64,000 nucleotides of DNA from Chlamydomonas sphaeroides. Lineage: Eukaryota; Chlorophyta; Chlorophyceae; Chlamydomonadales; Chlamydomonadaceae. Below are positions 35,575-47,090 of this stretch, piece by piece. The position numbers were made by a program, and so were the translations under genes. A model generated the notes under the pieces. The model was not told where the DNA came from. It worked only from the letters and a program-made list of their open reading frames with translations, and did no database searches. The DNA lies in NCBI GenBank assembly GCA_001662425.1, contig BDDC01000174.1, forward strand, positions 28,943 through 92,942, in the 5' to 3' direction. How positions within the stretch are numbered: position 1 is the first letter of the stretch; the number at the start of each line of letters is the position of its first letter.

Positions 35575-38500
35575 ATGAAGCGCAAAGGCGATGAAGCGCG
35601 AGGCGTGGCCTGGGGCAAGATGGCACTCCTCGGAGTTCAGCTCGCTTCTTGCTTCTTCCTGTTCAAGCTTGTGCAGAACACCCATAACATATCACAGAAG
35701 CTGGCAGCTTCGCCTGTGTCGTTAGGTAGGTGTGGCGCGAAACTGTTGCTTGCCGCCAAGTGCACTGTTCGCTTATCGGTGCACGACTGGTACAGGTGGC
35801 GTAGCATCTCAACCTGCGGAGGTCAGGGCCTCGCCTTCAACAGCTGCACCAGCGGCGCAGTCGTCGCGTTTGTTTGTGCCCATAAGGCACCGCGACGGTA
35901 TTCCACTTCTGGCACAACAACTTGGCTTCAAAACTGGCATAGAGCTGGGAGTGCAGCTTGGGCTATTTTCAAAGCACTCGTAAGAATCGAAAAACGTGGC
36001 GGGTTACGCCAGTGTAACGGTGCAGCAACCTGCACCGTTGTTTTGCCTCGGAGCTGCGAAGGGGGCAGCCGCTCTCTGGGGGCAGCCGGCGCAGCGCAGG
36101 TTCCTGGCTACACGGGGACACACAGTTGTGACACCCCGCCCCCCGCAACGTCACGCCCTCGCAGCCTGAGCGTGTGGACCGCGTGCGAGCGCTACTACCT
36201 TGTAGACGCCTGGCAGCACCAGCCCAACTATGACGGTGCGAAGCGCGATGAAGGCCGCTGCGCGATATGCGCTGCTACGCTGCTGGGGCCATTGCCGGCC
36301 GTCGCCCGACCTGGCGCTTGGCGGAGGGCAACCGCCGGGATCGTTGCGGCATGCTGTTGGGGCTTCAGCCGGCAGCATATCGGCTGGCCGCTGGGTGGTC
36401 ACCAGCATTGCGATCAGCCCCGCGGGAGCGGGCTGACCGGTCACCACGGGCGACCGGAGTTAGCCGAGCGGGGCTTGCCCCTACCTGGGATTGCCGCGGC
36501 TGGGGCGCGGCATCACTCTAGCGGAAGAGCCCCCGATGTCCGTTCTGGTGGGCCCCCAACGGGGAAGGCCCAAGCGAGAAGGCTGACCGACAGCACGGAC
36601 AAATCGCACGAAGATGGCTGTCAAGCCAAGCTCCTCCCACACGCCGCGCAGCCTCGGGCATGTCGCATTCCAACCCTGCCCCTCCTCTCACACCACCCCG
36701 CTCCTACCTTCCATGCGTGCTCCGCCCCGTGCAGACAACGCCAACGTGCCCCAGGTGCGCTAGCTTTGGGCCGCGATCAACCGACCTCGATCGCGTAACA
36801 TGCACGGCAGGCGTGAACCTGACCCGCCCGAACCCCGCGCTGACCAGTTTAATTACCCACGGCTGGGCGCTCTCATTACAAACGCTGTGCCACGGCCCAG
36901 CCTAGTCCGTTAGCTCTCGGTGGCACTGGTGGTGGCGCCTCATCCGCCAGCTTCGCGCGGGGATCCCCGCCTCAGCGGCCGGCCCCAGGGGCAGGTCCAG
37001 GGTCAGCGGCCTCCGTCCCCTGCACGACGTGCCTCGCACGCTGCTGCCCCGAATCCCACTCATTTGTGGCGCGGTGCCGCTGGATAGCCGGGCGCGTGTG
37101 CGCCTGCTTGCGGCGGCTTGCTTGGTCGCCAGCTCGTCGCGCCTGTTCATGACTAGGCTTGGCTACGTGTGCGGCCGAGCGCGCCCGCCCTCATGGCCCG
37201 CCGCGTCGTCCGCAGGCCGAGCAGGACAAGTTCTACAATGAGGCGCAGGCTAACCTGGCGGCTTGGAAATCAAAGACCGTCTTCCTGCGCAACTACACGA
37301 GCGAGGCCGTTAAGCACATCCCGGGCGTGGTTGACTACATGTGAGTACGGCACTCACATGCTCCTTGACGTGGCCACAGTTCTTTGGGGTACCAACCTGA
37401 TGCCCCTATCAGCCTCGGAATGCATGTCGCCCGCCTGCTGCTTGGCCCGCGGTGGCATGACTAAGGCCATGTCGCCCTGGGTGTCCCCCAGCCGCCGTGC
37501 GCTGCAAACCTGCTCCCCACCTGCTCCCTTCCTGCTCGCCTCCGCCCTCCTCCTTGCCATGCCATAGCTACGTGGACGCGCGGCACGACTACTGCGGCGT
37601 CACGGAGGACCTGCAGCTGTACTGGCCCAAGGTACGGACACACCGCAGCGCGAGCCACGACGCTTGGAGGAGAACGACAGCGACACAGAGCGACACATGG
37701 ATGGCCCGCTGCTGTGCTGGGCCACGGCGAGACCCTCCTAGCACACCGCACAGCCACGAATGCGGCCAGATGCCACACAGCTCTCCAGGCCCCGCCCGCA
37801 GGCTCCGCGAGCAGGGAGCCAAGCTAGGGCCCAGCCGTACACGCCCTCGCCAGCGCGCAGCGCGGCGCGGCCTGTCGGCGGGAGCGGCCCGTCTGACGTG
37901 AGCGCGCGGACACTCCTACCCTCCCACTGACGTGTGCGCTACCGCGGCCTCCCCTGGCCTCCCCTGGCCTCCCCTGGCCTCCCCTGGCCTCCATGTGCAG
38001 CTGCGCAGCGGCGGCATCATGGCGGGCCACGACTACGTTGATGCGCCCCAGGTAAGGCGCCGCCCGCGTGCCGGGATGTTATTTGACAATTGCAGCGCCG
38101 TACGGTTCACGTTCAAAGCATCGGGGCGTGTGCGCTGGCCACAGCGCGGCAGCTGTCTGGCGGCCGTGCGCACGACCGCTTGGCTGGCTTAGGTTGGGGG
38201 AGTGTTAAGCGCGGCAGTTGGCTGGTTGAACCACGAGCCGGCCCATCAATGCCGGGGCGGCAGGTGTCAGGGAAGCCTGCACGCGCCAGCGGTCGGGCTG
38301 CGAGGCAACTGCGGTCTGACCCCTGGCGGCCCAGAATTTGGGCTGTGGGAGGCCAAGTGTGGTCACAAGCGCACCTCGTCTTAACCCACATGCCGCCTGC
38401 CGTGCCTCCATCGTGACCCCGCAGGTCAAGGCGCTCGGCGGCCAGGCGTGGGAGAAGGTGTGCAGGGGTGCCAGCGCGACCTCCACCTCTCGCTCAGGCC

Positions 38501-38974
38501 TCGCATTGCCAGCCTCACGGCACACCCTGCTGTCTGCGCACGGCTTGTGCGACCCACATGTTCACCGCAGCGCGGAGCTCTCATGCGGTGACAGGTTGCA
38601 TCGTGCCGTACGGTACTGCGGTGTGCTGTCACACAGTGACGGTACAAGTCTCCCCGCCGCGCAGTGCATGAATGGCACCGTGCACCACGGGGCGGTCAAG
38701 GGCGCTGTGGACGAGTTCTTCAAGGCCAAGGGCCTGCAGGTGCACGTCACGTACCAGGTGTGTGATGCTGGGACGTATGTGGTTCGGTACGTCCAAATGT
38801 CTGGGATAACGACGGGGCCATGCCTCAGGGGTGCGGCGCCCGCCCGTCCGCGCCGCGTGCCGCGCGGTGCCGGCCCCAGGCCCGCTCCAAAACCCCCATC
38901 TGTGGGGGTGCCCCACCTCCACGCGTCCTCCGCAGGACCCGCCGTGGAGCTCCTGGATCGTGTTCAAGCCGTGA
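35575..38974 (+). CDS. Membrane-anchored SAM-dependent methyltransferase, copy B
   Basis: Ten exons: 35575-35725, 35796-35979, 36165-36235, 36735-36754, 37216-37340, 37568-37631, 38001-38051, 38425-38457, 38665-38757, 38936-38974; 276 aa. It has the same architecture as copy A: basic MKRKGDE, one membrane helix (about residues 18-35), FKTGIELGVQLGLFS motif I, YYLVDAWQHQ, YVDARHDYCGV, WPKLRSGGIMAGHDY, and the identical C-terminus DPPWSSWIVFKP. Exon phases match copy A everywhere except that exon 5 (125 nt) equals A exons 5 plus 6 (23 + 102 nt), so one intron is absent here. The stem after the membrane helix (Ala/Ser/Pro-rich) is the most divergent part. Substrate unknown. Confidence 0.85.
37951..37990. 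repeat. 10-bp tandem repeat forming a pyrimidine tract
   Basis: Four exact copies of CCCCTGGCCT end 10 bp before the acceptor of methyltransferase B exon 7 (38001). The expanded C/T-rich array occupies the position of the polypyrimidine tract. Confidence 0.95.
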
Positions 38975-39445
38975 TCGCCCGCCGTACGGCCGTACGTCAC
39001 GTGCTCCTGATGACGTAACATGAGCTGCCGCTGGGTGGCCCACCAGGGCCTGGCACAGCCGTGATCGCCCACAGCCTGATCGAGCAGCTAGGATCGAGCG
39101 AGCGCGAGTGTGTTACCGTATTCAGGTTGCAGCGCGGCGCAAGGCCGTGCACGAAGATGTGGGGGAGGCGGGCCGTATGCGCGTGGTGCGCTGAGGTGCG
39201 GAGTGGCGCTTGTGGTGGCATGGCGCCCGCTGCCCTACCGGTACCCAGGTGCCTGTGCGGCGCATCCAGCGGCCTTGTTCGCAGGACACCATTCATCGGT
39301 GGGTGGGTTGTGGGCTCCTTGTCGCGCGTGGCTGCGGCGCTGCGGGTCAGCGGCAGGGGCTCCCCGGCTGGCGGTTTCGGCCTCGGCACGGCCAGATGGC
39401 CCAGGCGGGTATGAGCATGGGCGGCATGCGGGTAGCTTGAGTGCT

Positions 39446-39450
39446 TGTAA
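39446..39450 (+). terminator. TGTAA polyadenylation signal
   Basis: TGTAA in the context GCTTGTAATAAAGCC, about 470 nt past the stop of methyltransferase B. TGTAA is the established chlorophyte polyadenylation pentamer; use at this site is inferred. Confidence 0.5.
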
Positions 39451-39894
39451 TAAAGCCAATCGTGAGGCCGCCGGCTCCTTCGAGCGCTGCCCGCAGCCGT
39501 ACGCACAGCGCTCACATTCCGGGCTACCGGCCGCCCCTCGCCAGGCCTGGGTGCAGGCCGTGTTGTGGAGCGAGGGCTGATGGCGCTCTGGAACGTAGCT
39601 CGTGCGGTCGCCCTTTCATTCTAGATCCAGCGTGGGAGTCGTTGGGGGGTACCTGAGACAACCTGGCTGTGCAGATCCGGGCACTCATGAGTCACCAGTG
39701 CCACTCGGCGCGAAACTTTAGGTTTGGGAGCGGCCGCCCTCGCGTACAGCCGTTGCAACGTGGTGCAGCCGCAGTCGCAACCCGCCCGGCCCAACGCCGC
39801 GCCCACCCGCTCTGCCCTCGCGGCAGCTGGCACCCAGTGCACGAGACCTCCCGCCGCGCCGCACAGCCACCCACCCGGGCCACCCGGGAGGTTC

Positions 39895-39921
39895 GCAACT
39901 AGTTCGTTACTCCCATGGTAC
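39895..39921 (+). repeat. Dispersed motif B, copy 2
   Basis: GCAACTAGTTCG followed by TTACTCCCATGGTAC; it matches 2796-2822 with two differences and the complement of 44981-45008. Confidence 0.65.
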
Positions 39922-40645
39922 CCACCCGGGCCACGCACATCGCGCTGCGCTCCCTGTGGCCCCCAAGCGACGCTCCATCGGCTGCGGACCGCTACCTGGG
40001 GCCCCAGCCATCACACGACCACACGGCGTGCACCTTCCCCACATACAGTACCTGCAACATACCGGATGCCACCACCACACCACCACACCTAGCACCTCTC
40101 CCCACGCTACGCGGCCGCTTCGGACCGCACACCTACCCCTTCCCCCGCAAGCCCCCCCCCCGGCACGACGCTGCCCACCGCCCGCTCACCGCACCGGCCC
40201 GCGTGTCCCCCGGCCGCCTGCCGTCCCCGCCGCCCCCCGGCCTCCAGTGCCCCTGCTGTGCAGCCCCGTGGCTGGCACCGTGCTGCTGCGGGTGCTGCCG
40301 CGCTCGTCCGCGTCGCCGCCGCCGCCGCCCGCGCCCGCGCCCGCGGCCCTCCGGTGCGCCAGCGTGTTGAGCTCGCTGAGCAGGCTGCGGGGAAGAGTGG
40401 GGCGGAGGGGAGAGGGCCAGCGGCGGAGGGGAGAGGGGCGGCGCACTGTGCTCGGTAGGCAGCCTAGGACTCAAGTGTTGTCATCCCCGACCCTGTCCCC
40501 ACTGCTGGCCCACTGGGGCCGGCTGTGGCGCTAACCCCACCACACCCTCCCCCCCTCCTATCTCCCATTGCATACCCCCCCCCCGCCGCGCTTCCACCCG
40601 AACCATGAAATGAAACACCTAAGACCACCAAAACCCTGGAAAACC

Positions 40646-43600
40646 TCACTTGCGCCCCAGGTCGTCCAGCTTGGCGCCCAGCGACCCCGGCGGCTCGGGC
40701 GCCCCAGAGTCCAGCCCCAGGTCCGCCTCCGCCGGCAGCTTGGCGCCGCCGCGGCGGCCCTTGCGCCGCCCGCCCGCGGCGCCGCCGTCGTCGTCGTCGT
40801 CGTACACGCCCATGCCCTGCAGCAGCTTGAGCGGGTTGATCTGTTGGGGCGGGGAGTGGGAGGAGGCCGCCGAGGCGAGTGTGGGGGAGGCAGGGAGGCA
40901 GGTAGATGTTGGGCTGAGCTTGGGGAGGGCGAGGAATGGAGGACAGGGATGCGGTCCCCAGCCCTTGCACCCGCCCATCCCGCCCGTCCTCACGTCGGTG
41001 AGCGCCTTGGGCATCTCCAGCGGGTGCGCCTTTTCGTACTCGGACACAAAGTGCTCCTCGTCGTCGTCGTACTCGAGCAGCAGCATGTTGGGCGCGCCGC
41101 CCTCGGCGCCGCCACCGCCGCCGCCGCCCGCGGCCTTGCGGTCCTTGGGCCGGAACCACAGGCGCAGGCTCTTGTCCCAGGAGGCAGTAACGTAGCAGTC
41201 GCAGTCCTTGATGTAGGCGATGGAGCGGATCACGTCCGTGTGGCCCGCGTACCTGCCACGTGTGGGTGCGGTTCGACAGCATGACGCAGCATCGGTGCGA
41301 TGGATGTACGGCGGTCCGTACGGTGGGTGGTACGGCAGATGGTGAGGATTGGGGATGCGCGCCATGGCAGAGAGGGGCAACAGCGTGCAAGCGGAGTGAC
41401 CAGCGGCTCGGAGCAAGACAGGGCCGGCATCACTGCGGGGGCCCAGTGGCGGGCCCAGCCCACGACCGGCATGTAGATCTTGTCCGTACCGTGCCAGCGG
41501 CATGGGGTCGTCCAGGTCGTACACGAATGCTGTACGGTTGAGCATGGCGGCCACCAGCAACCTGCAGGGGATGCGGCAGGGGCGGCGCCGGGTCGACACA
41601 ACTGCCCGGACCACCCAGCCCCCTAGCCAGCCGCAGCAGGCGCATGCGGGCTCCCGGCTCCTGGGACACAGCCGTGCTGCTGCTGTTGGGCGCCCGATCG
41701 CGAGGGGGCTGCGGCAGGGCTGGCGGAGCCGCCTCTGTCCTGCCGCCCGCGCGCCCGACAGGCCAACGCAGGGATGCGTGAAGCCGGTAAAGAGGCTCCT
41801 GCCAGGCGTCCCGCGGCGCCCACCTGTTGGCGTTGTCCACGAATATGCTCTGCACGCTGCCGCCCGTGTACGTGAACTGCTGCAGCTTGTGGCCGTCCGG
41901 GTTCCACAGCCGGATGGTGTCGTCGTCGGCCGCCGTGACCCAGCAGTGCCGGAAGCCCACCCAGCGCACCTGGCGGAGCGGGGGTAGCCCAGGGAGCCGC
42001 ATGGGTGGGACAGCGCACAGGGCAGCGCGTGACGACCACGCGTCTGTGTCACGCGCATCGCTGCACACTGCGTAACTCAACACATACGTATCATAGCACA
42101 AACAGATGACGAGATGCGTTGGTATACGCACCTGCGTGACCTCGGGCACGTCCCTGTTGGCCTGCTGGATGGTCTCCAGCACGATGCCGGTGGCGCTGGG
42201 CAGGCCGGGCATGTCGGACTTCGTGAGCCACGTCATGTTGGTGCGGGGCCCGCGGCCCGTGCCGCCGGGGCCGTCGTCGCCGTCGCCGCCGGCGTCGGGG
42301 CCGTCGGCGTGGTCGAGGGACAGCACGTGCTTGACCTGGCGAGGACCAGGTTTGCGCAGGGGTCGCGGTGCTCGGACTGGTGTGTTGAGTCCGATCAGTG
42401 GTACGGGCGCGTAAAATGGACCGCGCCGCTGGAGAGGTGGCAGCGCAATACATGCCAGGCACAGAGCTTCCGCTGATGGATGACCTGCTCCCGCTGTAAC
42501 CCCGCGCCCGCCCGTATGCCCGATACCCCCTGCTTACCTGCGCTGGCTTCCTGATGCTCCACACCTTGACCTTGTTGCCCATGCCGCACGTGGCCAGCTC
42601 GTCACGCTCCTCGCAGTACTCGAGGCACTGCAGCGAGGTGTCGTGCGCGTTGAACACGCACTGCGGCGAGGGCAGGACGGGGGGATGGAGGAGGTGGAGC
42701 GAGGAGCGAAAGGGAGAGGGCGCAGGTGACCACGTCACGTCACGCATTGCGGTGGCGCCCTGCCACACGCGCGCAACGGCCCAGGTGCTTTGTGCGGCAC
42801 AAAAACGCAAGTAGGGCCGGCTGGCTCCGTGCCGAGGTAGCAACCTTATCACAGAGCCGCCGCGCCGCGGCGCAGGGCCACTTTGCTTTCCGCGCCCACA
42901 CGAAGATAACCTCAGCACGCTCTTGGTCGCCCAGCCCCAGCCCCTCCAGCCCAGCCCCAGCCCCTCCGGCCCAGCCCCAGCCCCTCCGGCCCAGCCCCAG
43001 CCCCTCCGGCCCAGCCAGCGCACGCACGCACCGCCACTGGCTTCATGGTGGTGAGGTCCCAGATGCGCAGCGTCTTGTCGTAGGAGATGGAGGCCAGCAG
43101 GTTGCCCTTGAGCAGCGCCAGCCCGCTGATGCGGCCCTCGTGGTCGACGAAGTCCGTGGGCAGCGGCACGTCGTTGTAGGTGGGCACCACGCCTGAGGGT
43201 CGGGGGGCGGGAGGAAAACACACATAACAGTTGGCATACAAACGGCTTAGCAGTCCAGCGGTTGCGCTTGCTTGACGCGTGGAGACCCATAAGCCCGGGG
43301 AGCGGAAGAGGGGCAGCGGCGCGGGCGGCGCGCCCGCGGGGCTGGCAGCCCGCCATGCGTCCCTTCCCTTCCCACGAGCGACAGGCAACACACAGGGTGC
43401 AGCCGCCGCCTCCTGCATCGCCCTCGCCGTGCAGATAGTGCAGCTGCCTTGTTGCGTCATCGAGAATGGGTCACATGCTGCCCATCCCGGCTCCCGCCTG
43501 CCCGCCTCCCCCGGTGTGGCCGCCGCCCCCGCCTCACTGTGCAGGTAGTGCAGGTGGATGGTGCAGTCCTCGCTGCCGGTGATGAGGCAGTTGAGCGCGG

Positions 43601-46600
43601 GGCTGTAGACCATGACGTAGATGTTCTTGGTGTGCAGCGCCCACTCCTCCACGCACACGTACACGTCGCAGTTCTGCTCCACGTCCAGCTGCCAGCGCAG
43701 CACCTGGGGGCGGGGCAGCGGGCAGCACGCACGTGTGCATGGTCACTCGAGATTCACGAGGTTCACGCTCTCGTGATAGCTACTCATAACGAGTCCTTTT
43801 ATTTCGCGGGGCACAGGACGGTCTGCGCAGTAGGCACCGCACGCTGGCTTCGCCGTCGCCGCCGTCCTCCCTCGCCCTCCGGCCAGCCAGCCCTTGCCCT
43901 CCCTTCCTCACTCGCCCAACGTCGCTCACTCGCCCCACGGGCCTTCCTTGCCCAACAGCCTTCCCTCGTCCCCGGGGCCTGGCTTCCCCCTCCCTGCTCG
44001 CCTTGCCGTCCGCGCCGCAGCTGAAGATCTCGTCCGGCGGCGTCTCCTCCTCGTCATCGTCCGGCTGCTCCTTGGCGGGCGTCACCACGATGACCCCCTC
44101 TGCCCAGTCCTCGTGCTTGCGGAACGTCCTGCACACAGCGGTTCGGGGATCTTCAGCTACCCACAGCGACCCATGTCCACGCAGGTGGGCGGGGAGCAGA
44201 TGGACCGAAGGCTGCGTTGCGCATGAAGTGCTCCGGATCCAGGTCCGAGACCGCCGCCCCGCTGGCGTAAGGCTTGTGGCACACGGCCTCCCCTGCCGTG
44301 CAGCCGCCATGCGCGCCGCGCATCACCGCCACATTGCCCGTGTGTCGTAATCCTCTGCCGTACACCCTGCCGTACGCGACTCGCTCTTGCCGTACACCCT
44401 GCCGTACCTGTAGGCGCCCATATGGTTGTACTGCCACATGATGAGCTGGCGCTGCTTGCTGGCGCCCAGCAGCATGTCGGTGCCCATGGGCGCGTACATG
44501 TACTCGATGTTGAAGCGGTCCAGCCCCGACGTCTCCTGCGAGGCGCACATCACACACAGGTGACTCTGACTCCATGTTCACCATGTTCAACATGTTCATA
44601 GCACATGGGCTCATGTTGGATTGCACTCGTTGGTCTCGCGGCCCAGCCCCAGCAGACTCGGGCAATGCTGCGCACGCAGCCCGGCCGGCCTTGCTCGGTG
44701 CCTACCCGCACGAACTGCGTCACGTTGGCGGGCGCGCGCGGGTCGTACGCCACCAGCCGCCCGAACCTGCCGCTGGCCCAGTACATGTTGGTTGAGGGCA
44801 CGTAGGCCACCGCCACCGGCTTGTCGTTGATGGACTCGAACTTGTCTAGCAGCCTGGGTGGGGGCAGGATGAAGGTTGTGGGCGGGGCATGAGAGAGGGA
44901 AGGAGCAGGCAGACACTGATGCACGGGGGTGCGCATGGGCACGGGCCAAGCCGCATGCCGCATGCTAGGCGACAGGGGAGGTACCGTGGGAGTAACGAAC
45001 TAGTCTGCAAACTCTGAGCGGAAGCCAGGGCCAAATGCTGTCAACATCCCGCCAGATTTTTAAAAGGACCGGGTTCGGCTTCGCGTCGGTTGACACTCTG
45101 GGGCCCAGGGCCCGGGGCCAAGCCTTCAGCACCCGGGCTGGCACACGAGGCCTTCCACGACAGGCGCTTCCCTCCCCTCCCCGTCACCTTGCCACTCCCT
45201 TCCCGCCCCCTGCCCTCCCAGCACCACCGCCGCCTCACCTGCCCTCCATGCTCCACACCTTCATGCTGCCGTCTATGGAGCCCGTGAGTATGGAGTTGGT
45301 AAATGTGTCGTAGGCCATGGACACAATGGCGGCGGTGTGGCACTTGCGGATGCGCTGGAAGGCCTCCTTGGGCTTCTCCAGCTTGTCGTACTCGTACATG
45401 CAGATGCACTTGTCGTACCTGTGCACGGCGCCGTACGGCACGGTACGGTTCCGCACGTCACGGTGCGACATGGCCTGGGGCCCACCCACGTACGCAGGGG
45501 CCCAGCTGGCGGACGCAGCCACTGGGCCGCAGCCCGGACCCAGCCCCCTAGCCGTCGCGTAGGACAGCGCAGCCCTGCCCAGCCCTGCATTGCTTTCCGC
45601 ACAGCCCGGGCGCGGCCCGCGCAGCGCACCGCTCGCCGCCCTGCCGCCGCCCGCAGCCACGCCACCTGCCGCGGCACGCACCCTCCCGTGATGATCTTGC
45701 CGGTCTCGGTGATGATCATGCACGACACCACGTCGGTGTGGCAGAACTCGGGCCCGCGGAAGGGCGAGTAGAGGCGCTTGAGGATCTGCGGCTGGTCCAG
45801 CGCTACACTGGTGTCCTTGAGGCCGCTGGCCACGGAGCGCTGCTGCTGCGTGGTCTTGCGCGCCTCCAGCAAGTCCACCTGTCGGGGGCGGGAGGATAGG
45901 AGGGGACGAAAGTTAGCAAGGCCATGCGTGTGCCATGTTGTGTTCATCGTCGGTTCATATCCCTCAGCCGCTCGTGTGCTGCCCACCTTGAATAGCAGCA
46001 CCACCGCGTTGCCGCCCACCGCCAGGTAGCGGTGCTTGCTGTCCCAGGCCAGAGAGAAAACGGGGCCGATCTCCGCGGATGCCATCTAGGGGTGGGGGCA
46101 GGTGTGGAAAAATGTGGGTTGCTGGACGTGGATGGGTGTGGGAGATTGTCTGGGCCGGGGAGGTGCTCCGCGTTAGGGCAGGCATCCGGCACGGCGGCAG
46201 GGCGCCGGGGCCGGCACACGAGCTGCTGACGCCAGTCGCGGTGGGCCGTGCCAAGGCCCCAGGTGAGGCTGTCCTCCGACTCTATGCGGCGGTTAGTGCA
46301 GCGTCCGGGTCAGCGCGCTACGCGGTCGCGCGGCGGCTGCGTGCCTGCAGGTTCACGCCCTTGTCGGTCCAGATGCCGATGGTGTTGTCGATGGAAGACG
46401 AGAACAGCAGCTTGCAGGTGCTGGAGTACGCCAGGCACGTCACGGCACCCTTGTGGCCGTGCTGTGTGCGCACGAGCGTTCCGGTCTTTGCATCCCAGAC
46501 CTGCACGGAACAGGCAGGCCACGGGGAGCGATGTAGGGCTCCGGTTGGGTCGAGCCTGGGGTCGTGGGGTAGGTGCGGCACATGCAGCGGGCGTCGAGCT

Positions 46601-46737
46601 CCGGGGCCTGTTCTTACGCGGATGACTTTGTCCCCGTCAGCAGAGCTGTATAGCTCCTTCAGCACGCGGTTGTAAGCGATGCTGGTGACGGGGGACTCGT
46701 GCGCCTCCTCTACGACTTTGATCACCTCCATAGCCAT
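40646..46737 (-). CDS. Large multi-WD40-repeat protein
   Basis: Sixteen exons on the minus strand: 46737-46618, 46500-46345, 46085-45987, 45878-45682, 45418-45239, 44853-44706, 44535-44408, 44128-44002, 43703-43538, 43192-43032, 42660-42538, 42335-42132, 41969-41824, 41561-41490, 41252-40994, 40840-40646; 826 aa. About twelve WD-type blades are visible, for example SSADGDKVIRVWD, TGSIDGSMKVWS, SYDKTLRIWDL, AADDDTIRLWNP and TASWDKSLRLW, enough for two propellers. An acidic loop (QPDDDEEETPPDE) and a charged C-terminus follow. WD40 proteins are scaffolds; many such algal proteins are ciliary, but nothing here proves that. The exon 8 donor (44001-44000) is GC. The exon 2 donor is either GC at 46344 or GT after 46357, which would shorten the protein by four residues. 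Confidence 0.85.
42931..43010. repeat. 20-bp minisatellite, four copies
   Basis: Four units of CCAGCCCCAGCCCCTCCGGC (one with A for G) in intron 10 of the WD40 gene. Confidence 0.95.
44981..45008 (-). repeat. Dispersed motif B, copy 3
   Basis: The minus strand reads GACTAGTTCGTTACTCCC then ACGGTAC, matching 39895-39921 and 2796-2822. It lies in intron 5 of the WD40 gene, in the sense orientation. Confidence 0.65.
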
Positions 46738-47090
46738 TTTGACCTTATGTAGTTTGTGGGCACGCGACTCAGCGCTCGGACCCTATCCCGCAAAGCTACA
46801 TGCACAACATGTCCAGGGCGCGGGTTCACATAAGGCGATCAGCCGTGTCGTGATTAGTATAGGGCAGTGCGTTCGGTGCAGCTAACGAAATAGAAGGGCT
46901 GAGAACCGACTCTGACAACTTTGCCAATCAAGGCGAATTGCCGGCAAAAGCCCTCGGCATCAGCGACGGACCCTGTGAACTGTGCATACTTACATCTACA
47001 ACCTTCCGCGACTTGCAACATACAGGCTGTCGCTTGCACCTGACATCCCGACTTTCCGCGCCGAGACCCGCCAGCGACACAACGCGCACT
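46738..47090. promoter_or_regulatory. Bidirectional promoter region, WD40 gene / ERCC8
   Basis: 353 bp between two divergent start codons. An in-frame ATG for ERCC8 also occurs at 46938, so part of this may be coding if that start is used. Confidence 0.5.

Larger units (their letters stand above)
38975..40645. other. Intergenic between convergent genes
   Basis: 3' UTRs of methyltransferase B and of the WD40 gene. It carries a TGTAA signal (39446-39450) and motif B copy 2 (39895-39921). No exon recognised. Confidence 0.5.
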
